Positions 1 through 4,418 of a stretch of DNA of 8,342 nt are shown one piece after another. Within the stretch, counting starts at the first letter, position 1; the number at the start of each line of letters is the position of its first letter. Location: contig JAUWHN010000022.1 in NCBI GenBank assembly GCA_030605865.1, forward strand, positions 1-8,342, in the 5' to 3' direction. This DNA is from Candidatus Portnoyibacteriota bacterium. Its GTDB lineage: Bacteria; Patescibacteriota; Minisyncoccia; RBG-13-40-8-A; JAUWHN01. The notes beneath the pieces were generated by a model. It worked only from the letters and a program-made list of their open reading frames with translations. It did no database searches and was not told the origin of the DNA. The translations under genes were made by a program, and so were the position numbers.

Positions 1-360
1 GGTCGAAGTAAAGCCAAAAATAATGTAATTAAAGAGAATACGTATTCATTAAAACTGGCTGCGGAATTGGAGTATGATGAAAATAATAGTTATGAGGGAG
101 TTTGTCTTGAATCACCTGATTATGATATTAGCAATGCAGCCGGAACAAATTTTCTACGAATTAGAACAGCTATCAATAACAATGGCGGCACAACTACTGG
201 AAATTGTTATGATAGTGCTACTAAATGGTGTGCTGAAGTAACAGATATGCCTTATAATAGTGAAGATTGGTGTGTTGATTCTGCTGGTTATGCGGGCAGC
301 ACTGATAATTGTGGCACTGGCACGGGTGATAATGTTTATTCTTGTACTGAAAGTAGCTAA
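1..360 (+). CDS. Type IV pilin paralogue 1 (5' end outside window)
   Basis: Frame 1 is open from the first base to a TAA at 358-360, giving 119 residues with no N-terminus. The opening residues GRSKAKNNVIKEN align with NRAKNSAIKAAL of the pilin at 1013-1456. About 30 residues (leader peptide and hydrophobic helix) therefore lie upstream of the window. The rest is the end of the long pilin helix (AAELEYDENNS) and a globular domain with six cysteines at visible residues 35, 69, 77, 91, 104 and 115. It includes NCYDSATKWCAEV and DWCVDSAGYAGSTDNC, both clearly related to the two following genes. It should be a secreted, membrane-anchored subunit that polymerises into a type IV-like pilus after PilD cleavage. 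The internal TTG at 67 is not a start, because homology extends to its left. The pilin family call is firm; whether it is a major or minor subunit is not known. Confidence 0.85.
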   Translation, partial: GRSKAKNNVIKENTYSLKLAAELEYDENNSYEGVCLESPDYDISNAAGTNFLRIRTAINNNGGTTTGNCYDSATKWCAEVTDMPYNSEDWCVDSAGYAGSTDNCGTGTGDNVYSCTESS

Positions 361-491
361 AATTTATATTTAAAAGTTAACAAAAGGTCGGAAAAGTATT
401 AAAATGATGCCAATATGCTAATGTAGTGTCAATCAACTAATTGCGAATATTAGCAATTCGTAGATTAGCATAGAATTTGTAGATTAGCATC
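361..491. repeat. Repeat-rich gap between pilins 1 and 2
   Basis: This 131-nt gap carries no gene. A 17-bp direct repeat, AATTCGTAGATTAGCAT at 455-471 and AATTTGTAGATTAGCAT at 474-490, occurs twice at a 19-bp period with one mismatch; the second copy ends two bases before the pilin 2 start codon. TATGCTAAT at 414-422 is the inverted complement of ATTAGCATA at 464-472. Between those arms is an 18-bp near-palindrome, ATTGCGAATATTAGCAAT (440-457), with one mismatched pair. TAGAAT at 471-476 could be a -10 box, but I see no -35 box at a good distance. No U-tract terminator is visible after pilin 1. Confidence 0.7.
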
Positions 492-908
492 ATGTCTATG
501 TTTTATAAGAAGAAAAAAGGTTTTTCTTTAGTTGAACTTTTGGTAGTAATTGCCATTATTGGCACTTTAGCTACCATTGTTCTGATTAACTTAAACAAAG
601 CTCGAGAAAAAGCCAAAAATGCGGCAATCAAGGCTGCTTTATCCGAATTGCGGGCTACTGCAGAGATGCATTATGATGAAAATAATAGTACCTATACTGA
701 TCTTTGTGACTCTGCTGATGTAGGTAGGATTAGCGATAATATTACTGAGAATGGCAAAACGTTAGCTTGTAATGACAGTGCCACCCAATATTGTGGGGAA
801 GTTGAATTACATGGGGGGGAGACAACTGTTTACTGGTGCGTTGATTATACCGGGGTTTCTGAAGGGAATGCTAGTCCCACCTGTCCAACTAACGTTGCCT
901 GCGACTAA
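492..908 (+). CDS. Type IV pilin paralogue 2
   Basis: The product has 138 residues. It has a basic leader MSMFYKKKKG, then the class III prepilin site G10|F11 with Glu at mature position 5 (FSLVELLVVIAIIG), a hydrophobic helix to about residue 33, and the amphipathic stretch KAREKAKNAAIKAAL. PilD would cut after G10 and methylate F11. The C-terminal domain has cysteines at 72, 93, 101, 116, 131 and 137, matching the six of its neighbours and suggesting three disulfides. ATG 492 is chosen as the first start; ATG 498, two codons later, would give an equally valid leader. No Shine-Dalgarno sequence is visible before either. The stop TAA (906-908) is followed in frame by three TAG codons. The family is certain; its role as major or minor subunit is not. 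Confidence 0.93.
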   Translation: MSMFYKKKKGFSLVELLVVIAIIGTLATIVLINLNKAREKAKNAAIKAALSELRATAEMHYDENNSTYTDLCDSADVGRISDNITENGKTLACNDSATQYCGEVELHGGETTVYWCVDYTGVSEGNASPTCPTNVACD

Positions 909-918
909 TAGTAGTAGA

Positions 919-997
919 AGCAGATAAACGCTGATAGCAACGCAGAAAAACGCGGAAGTTCCGCGTGAATCCGCGTAACTATCCGCGTGAATCCGCG
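919..997. repeat. 79-nt imperfect palindrome with 22-bp periodic units
   Basis: The gap between pilins 2 and 3 is GC-richer than its surroundings. CCGCG occurs at 961, 971, 983 and 993, and AACGC at 927, 939 and 949, so the spacing alternates 10 and 12 bases (a 22-bp period). The 15-mer CCGCGTGAATCCGCG is repeated exactly at 961-975 and 983-997. The block has dyad symmetry about position 958: by hand count 28 of the 39 base pairs between 919-957 and 959-997 are complementary. The centre is perfect (ACGCGGAA at 950-957 against TTCCGCGT at 959-966). It could fold as a long RNA hairpin or cruciform. It may be a dispersed palindromic element or a regulator of pilin 3. It is not an intrinsic terminator, since no T-tract follows. 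Confidence 0.75.
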
Positions 998-1014
998 ATA
1001 TTGCGAAGCAATAT
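998..1014 (+). promoter_or_regulatory. Start-codon hairpin of pilin 3
   Basis: ATATTGC (998-1004), loop GAA (1005-1007) and GCAATAT (1008-1014) form a perfect 7-bp stem with a 3-nt loop. The last two stem bases are the A and T of the pilin 3 ATG (1013-1015). In the mRNA the start codon would be partly paired, which could lower or time translation. It follows directly on the palindrome at 919-997. The structure is read from the sequence; any regulatory effect is inferred. Confidence 0.5.
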
Positions 1015-1456
1015 GAAAAAACGAGGTTTCACCTTAGTCGAACTTTTGGTGGTTATTGCCATTATTGGTCTTTTGGCCAGTATTATTATAGTTAGCTTAA
1101 ATACTGCCCGAAATAGAGCCAAGAATTCAGCAATTAAAGCTGCTTTGGACCAATTGAGACTTGCCGCAGAGTGGGAGTATGATAATGATGAAGATTATGA
1201 CGATGTCTGTGAAGCGGGGACTAATGAGATTGGTATTATTGGTACCAGCGACGAGATTGTACGGATTAGGACCAGTATAAACGATAATGGCGGCACAGCC
1301 AGGGTTTGTTATGATGGCGTAGAAGCGGTTAGCGGTGAATGGAGATGGTGTGCTCGGGTGTATAATATGCCCGCTGGAGGAGACTGGTGCGTTGATTATG
1401 CGGGATATTCGGGATCTACTGCTAATTGTGATGCCACAAATTACAATTGTCCATAA
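1013..1456 (+). CDS. Type IV pilin paralogue 3
   Basis: The product has 147 residues from ATG 1013. Its minimal leader MKKRG is followed by F6 and Glu10 (FTLVELLVVIAIIGLLAS), a textbook prepilin N-terminus for PilD cleavage after G5. The helix continues as NTARNRAKNSAIKAALDQLRLAAEWEYD. Cysteines at 66, 99, 113, 126, 139 and 146 match the six in the neighbouring paralogues; the segment NMPAGGDWCVDYAGYSG closely follows pilin 1. A GTG at 965 would add 16 residues, but these are translated from the intergenic repeat and would spoil the short leader, so it is rejected. No Shine-Dalgarno is visible, and the start codon lies in a hairpin stem. It is probably a surface pilus subunit. Confidence 0.93.
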   Translation: MKKRGFTLVELLVVIAIIGLLASIIIVSLNTARNRAKNSAIKAALDQLRLAAEWEYDNDEDYDDVCEAGTNEIGIIGTSDEIVRIRTSINDNGGTARVCYDGVEAVSGEWRWCARVYNMPAGGDWCVDYAGYSGSTANCDATNYNCP

Positions 1457-1487
1457 GTTTATCAAGCTTTAATTTAACTTAAAGTTC

Positions 1488-2267
1488 ATGCTTTATGTTT
1501 TTTTCTTTATTCTCGGTTTAGCCGTTGGGAGTTTTCTAAATTGTGTTATTTATAGATTAGAAAAGAAAAAGTCTTTTATTGGAGGCCGTTCCCATTGCCC
1601 TTATTGTAAAAAAACCCTTTCTTGGTTTGAGCTCATTCCTTTAATGAGTTTTATTTTACAAAAAGGAAGATGTCTAAAGTGTAAAAAGAAAATTTCCTGG
1701 CAATATCCGTTGGTGGAACTAGCAACAGGAATATTATTTGTTCTTTGTGTTTGGTATTTTTTCTTCGCCTACGGCGAGATATCGTCCCTTTGGGGCGGAC
1801 AATTTTTAATTTCTACCATTTTTTGGCTATTTGTTGTTAGTTGTTTAATAGTAATTTTCGTCTACGACTTAAAGCATTACATAATTCCTGACCAGGTTAT
1901 TTATCCCGCCATATTGGTAGCTGGTATTTGGTCTTTGGTATTTGGACCAACTGCTTTATTAGCTGCCTTAGCAGCAGGAGCTTTCTTTCTGGCTATTGTT
2001 TTAGTTTCCAAGGGTAAATGGATGGGAGGAGGGGACATAAAATTAGCTTTGTTTATGGGTCTGGTTTTAGGTTGGCCTAAAATTTTAGTAGCTTTATTTT
2101 TAGCTTTTTTAATCGGCGCTTTTGTTTCCATTATTTTAATAATTTTAAAGAAAAAGACCCTAAAATCAGAAATTCCTTTTGGACCATTTTTAGTTGGAGG
2201 AACAATTATTGCGATTTTTTGGGGAAATGCTTTAATTAATTGGTATTTGGGATTGATATTTCTATGA
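1488..2267 (+). CDS. pilD: Prepilin peptidase / N-methyltransferase (PilD family)
   Basis: This 259-residue polytopic membrane protein is the bifunctional aspartic protease that cuts prepilin leaders on the cytoplasmic face and N-methylates the new Phe. The N-terminal motif LGLAVGSFLNCVIYRL is followed by the paired zinc-type cysteines CPYC (37-40) and CLKC (62-65) of the methylase domain. The peptidase domain has both catalytic aspartates: D127 in YDLKHYIIPD and D183 in GGGDIKL. The C-terminal IPFGPFLVGG motif is present, and several hydrophobic segments cover residues 1-20 and 80-259. Length is normal for the family. It begins 31 bases after pilin 3, and its TGA stop overlaps the next start as ATGA. 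A TCGCC-TAC-GGCGA mini-palindrome (1765-1777) encodes part of a hydrophilic loop near residues 93-97. The substrates are presumably the seven pilins around it. Confidence 0.96.
   Translation: MLYVFFFILGLAVGSFLNCVIYRLEKKKSFIGGRSHCPYCKKTLSWFELIPLMSFILQKGRCLKCKKKISWQYPLVELATGILFVLCVWYFFFAYGEISSLWGGQFLISTIFWLFVVSCLIVIFVYDLKHYIIPDQVIYPAILVAGIWSLVFGPTALLAALAAGAFFLAIVLVSKGKWMGGGDIKLALFMGLVLGWPKILVALFLAFLIGAFVSIILIILKKKTLKSEIPFGPFLVGGTIIAIFWGNALINWYLGLIFL
1765..1777. repeat. 13-nt triloop mini-palindrome inside pilD
   Basis: TCGCC, loop TAC, GGCGA is a perfect 5-bp stem. It stands out from the surrounding AT-rich sequence and encodes part of a short hydrophilic loop (FAYGE) between hydrophobic segments of PilD. 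It has the same design as the elements at 998-1014 and 4632-4646. Confidence 0.45.
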
Positions 2268-2908
2268 CATTTTTTTCCTTTAAAAAAAAATCTCCTAAAA
2301 CCGGAGTTACCTTGACTGAACTCTTGGTAGTTATCTCTATTATCACCATTATTTCTACTATTATGGTGATTAATTTTAGGGCAGGTGAAAAGGGTGGAGA
2401 ATTGGTGCGAAGCGCCCAACTGGTTGTTCAGGGGATTAGAAAAGCCCAGAGTATGGCCTTGGGCAGTAAAGAGAACAAACATCCAACAACCGACAACTGG
2501 GAAGTGCCAGAGGGTAGTTATGGAGTGTACATAGCTCTATCTTCACCAAATCAATATATTATTTTTGCTGATTTCTTTGTAGCCGATCCTGACACAGAAA
2601 ATGATCAATATAATTCAGGTGAAGACATAGAAACTGTAGAACTTGAGGGGGGTATCATTATTGAGCATATTCGTTATCAGCCCTCAAATGGAAAACCCAA
2701 TAAAACAAATATCAATTTTGATCCAATTGATCCCTTAATTAATCTCGTGCCTCCAATGCCTCCTGCTAATGAGATTAATATTACTTTGAAAAGAGAGGAG
2801 GTTGTAGACTGCGGCTCTGATTGTCAAGAGGGGGTAGTTGGCTCCTGCCCTGAAGGTTGTAAAGTTGTCAAATTATTGAAAGCGGGGTGGGTGAGTATCG
2901 TTGATTAA
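2264..2908 (+). CDS. Minor pseudopilin, GspH/FimT-like
   Basis: The product has 214 residues from ATG 2264, which overlaps the pilD stop by 4 bases (ATGA), implying translational coupling. The leader MTFFSFKKKSPKTG ends at G14, followed by V15 and Glu19 (VTLTELLVVISI). The following 'VRSAQLVVQGIRKAQSMALG' resembles the post-helix region of GspH/FimT proteins, which cap the pseudopilus tip. The C-terminal part has a beta-rich look and ends in ITLKREEV, then a cysteine cluster C183-x3-C187-x7-C195-x3-C199, then VVKLLKAGWVSIVD. The cluster looks like an inserted disulfide loop and is not a usual GspH feature. A TTG 24 bases upstream in frame is rejected, because it lies inside pilD and lengthens the leader. 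The H assignment rests on motif and gene order, so it is less certain than the pseudopilin call. Confidence 0.88.
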   Translation: MTFFSFKKKSPKTGVTLTELLVVISIITIISTIMVINFRAGEKGGELVRSAQLVVQGIRKAQSMALGSKENKHPTTDNWEVPEGSYGVYIALSSPNQYIIFADFFVADPDTENDQYNSGEDIETVELEGGIIIEHIRYQPSNGKPNKTNINFDPIDPLINLVPPMPPANEINITLKREEVVDCGSDCQEGVVGSCPEGCKVVKLLKAGWVSIVD

Positions 2909-2917
2909 ATATATAGT

Positions 2918-3442
2918 ATGAAACATATAACCCGCGACAAAAGAAAAAGAGGTTTCACTATTTTAGAGCTTATTGTGGCTATTTTTATTGTTATTACCGG
3001 CTTGGTGGCTGCTGCCAGCTTGATGACTTACAGTATTTCTGCTGTAATAATAGGAAAGTCTCAGATTATTGCCACAAGTCTTGCCCAAGAAGGGTTAGAG
3101 GTTGTTAGAAACATCAGGGATAATAACTGGCACTGCATAGCTGATCCGGATTGCACAGACTCAACTAATTGGAATGATGGGTTGGGTGAAGGTGATTGGG
3201 AAGTTGAATACGATAGCTTAAAAGATGATTTATCAACTTATACCGGTAGACTCTTGAAACTATATGATGGTTTTTATCAATATACTTCTGGTGATGAAAC
3301 ACACGAGACTCGTTTTTATAGAAAAATAACTATTGCTGATATTAGCGCCAATGAAATTAAAGTAGTTTCCGAAGTCACTTTTAGTGAACGAAACAAATCT
3401 TACTCTGTCAGCGCAGAGAATAGATTATATGACTGGAAATAA
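2918..3442 (+). CDS. Minor pseudopilin, GspI/PilV-like
   Basis: The product has 174 residues. The strongly basic leader MKHITRDKRKRG is cut after G12, followed by F13 and Glu17 (FTILELIVAIFIVITGLV). After the helix comes AQEGLEVVRNIRDNNW, a motif I associate with PilV/GspI-like minor pilins and see often in CPR genomes. Two cysteines (C73, C79) are six residues apart and could form a local disulfide. The rest is a globular domain ending in VSAENRLYDWK. It starts 9 bases after the H-like gene and overlaps the next gene by 14 bases. No good Shine-Dalgarno precedes it, so coupling to upstream translation is likely. By family knowledge, I joins H, J and K in a complex that starts pilus assembly. 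The exact subfamily would need profile searches. Confidence 0.88.
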   Translation: MKHITRDKRKRGFTILELIVAIFIVITGLVAAASLMTYSISAVIIGKSQIIATSLAQEGLEVVRNIRDNNWHCIADPDCTDSTNWNDGLGEGDWEVEYDSLKDDLSTYTGRLLKLYDGFYQYTSGDETHETRFYRKITIADISANEIKVVSEVTFSERNKSYSVSAENRLYDWK

Positions 3443-3998
3443 ACAAACTAGAACTGGTTTTACATTAACTGAACTAATCGTTGTAACGGCTATTTTTGCC
3501 TTGATTATAACCATGGCTATTGGTTTGATGATAGCTGCTACCCAAACTCAAAGAAAAGGCATAGCTCTACAGAACATTCAGGATAATGGCAGGCATCTTT
3601 TAGCTTTTATGGCAAAAGAAATTAGGGTAAGTGAGATTGTTAGCCTTGATTCTACCGGGACCAATACTTTAGTTATTACTCCTCCTGACAGTTTAGACAA
3701 CACAGATGTTACTTATACATTTATAGGGCCGCAGATTACCAGGAGAGCCTATATCTTTATAAGGAAAGAGCCAGAAGAGCCAGAACCAGAAGAAGAGAAA
3801 AAAGCATGGATTACAATCCCGTTAAATTCAGACCAGGTTAAGGCGGATGGAGAATTTGTTATAGATGGCAGAGAAGCAGGTGATAATGAGCAGCCGCGAG
3901 TTACTATTATTATGAAAGTAGAATCAATCGGAACTCAGACTAAAGAAAAAGCAGAGATAGAATTACAAACCACTATTTCACAGAGAAATTTGGATTAA
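3429..3998 (+). CDS. Minor pseudopilin, GspJ/PilW-like
   Basis: The product has 189 residues from ATG 3429, which lies inside the end of the preceding gene (14-base overlap). The leader MTGNKQTRTG is cut after G10, followed by F11 and Glu15 (FTLTELIVVTAIFALI). The segment GIALQNIQDNGRHLLAFMAKEIR is typical of the PilW/GspJ region after the helix. The middle has an acidic proline-rich stretch, KEPEEPEPEEEKK (113-125), probably an exposed loop between strands. The protein ends with a predicted strand, AEIELQTTISQRNLD. It has no cysteine, unlike its neighbours. A GTG at 3384 in frame is rejected, because it sits deep in the previous gene and would give a long leader. Its stop TAA shares one base with the next ATG. 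Confidence 0.87.
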   Translation: MTGNKQTRTGFTLTELIVVTAIFALIITMAIGLMIAATQTQRKGIALQNIQDNGRHLLAFMAKEIRVSEIVSLDSTGTNTLVITPPDSLDNTDVTYTFIGPQITRRAYIFIRKEPEEPEPEEEKKAWITIPLNSDQVKADGEFVIDGREAGDNEQPRVTIIMKVESIGTQTKEKAEIELQTTISQRNLD

Positions 3999-4417
3999 TG
4001 TTTAAACTTTTTAACCTTCTAACTAAATATAATCTTTTTAAAACCAACAAAGGCGTTGCTCTGATATTGACTATTTTAATTTTAGTTGGTATTTTAGCTA
4101 TTGCCATGGGGGTAACCAGTTTAATGGTTGGAGAAATTAAAATGACCCGGGAAATCCCCTGGGCTTTGAAAGCTTATTATGCTGCCGAAATCGGGATTGA
4201 AAAATCTTTATATGATGCTCGTCGAGGGGGAGGAGCCAGTGATATCGGGGATCCAGCTAATCTAGCAAACTGTTCTCCCGGCACAACCGGAGTTATTTGT
4301 TTAGACGACCCGGACATTTGTTATTCAGTTGATGTTGATGTCTCCGGCGATCCTATTTACATAAAATCCTACGGCTGTTATAAGCGGATAAAGAGGTCAA
4401 TAGAGGTTTCGTATTAA
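3998..4417 (+). CDS. Minor pseudopilin lacking Glu5, PilX/GspK-like
   Basis: The product has 139 residues. After a long leader (MFKLFNLLTKYNLFKTNKG) the likely site is G19|V20. Mature position 5 is Leu, not Glu (VALILTILILVGILAIAMG). Absence of Glu5 is a known mark of GspK and of many PilX proteins, which sit at the very tip. The segment ALKAYYAAEIGIEKSLYDAR matches the PilX N-terminal region. Cysteines at 92, 101, 108 and 127 could form two disulfides. It is much shorter than a GspK of roughly 300 residues, so the large GspK helical domain is absent; PilX-like is the better label. It starts on the last base of the preceding stop codon, and htrA follows after one base. Confidence 0.83.
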   Translation: MFKLFNLLTKYNLFKTNKGVALILTILILVGILAIAMGVTSLMVGEIKMTREIPWALKAYYAAEIGIEKSLYDARRGGGASDIGDPANLANCSPGTTGVICLDDPDICYSVDVDVSGDPIYIKSYGCYKRIKRSIEVSY

Positions 4418-4418
4418 A

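Noticed and set aside
414..490. CRISPR-like array
   Set aside because: There are only two 17-bp copies with 2 bases between them, no spacers and no cas genes.
965..1012. GTG start giving pilin 3 a 16-residue extension
   Set aside because: The extension is translated from the CCGCG repeat and hairpin, and would replace the short basic leader expected of a prepilin. ATG 1013 gives MKKRG|FTLVE.
1127..1465. Minus-strand open frames, also at 1901-2482, 4674-4886, 5915-6196, 6302-6643, 6965-7291, 7493-7723 and 7569-7886
   Set aside because: All lie opposite confident genes, have no recognisable domain, and their composition is that of a reverse-complemented coding strand.
2240..2263. TTG start upstream of the GspH-like gene
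   Set aside because: It lies inside pilD. ATG 2264 gives a clean ATGA junction and a normal leader.
2264..2267. UGA read as glycine (genetic code 25)
   Set aside because: The pilD TGA falls right after the normal C-terminal end of the family and overlaps a good ATG. No gene in the window has an in-frame TGA that needs to be read through.
3384..3428. GTG start upstream of the GspJ-like gene
   Set aside because: It would overlap the previous gene by 59 bases and lengthen the leader. ATG 3429 gives the leader MTGNKQTRTG.
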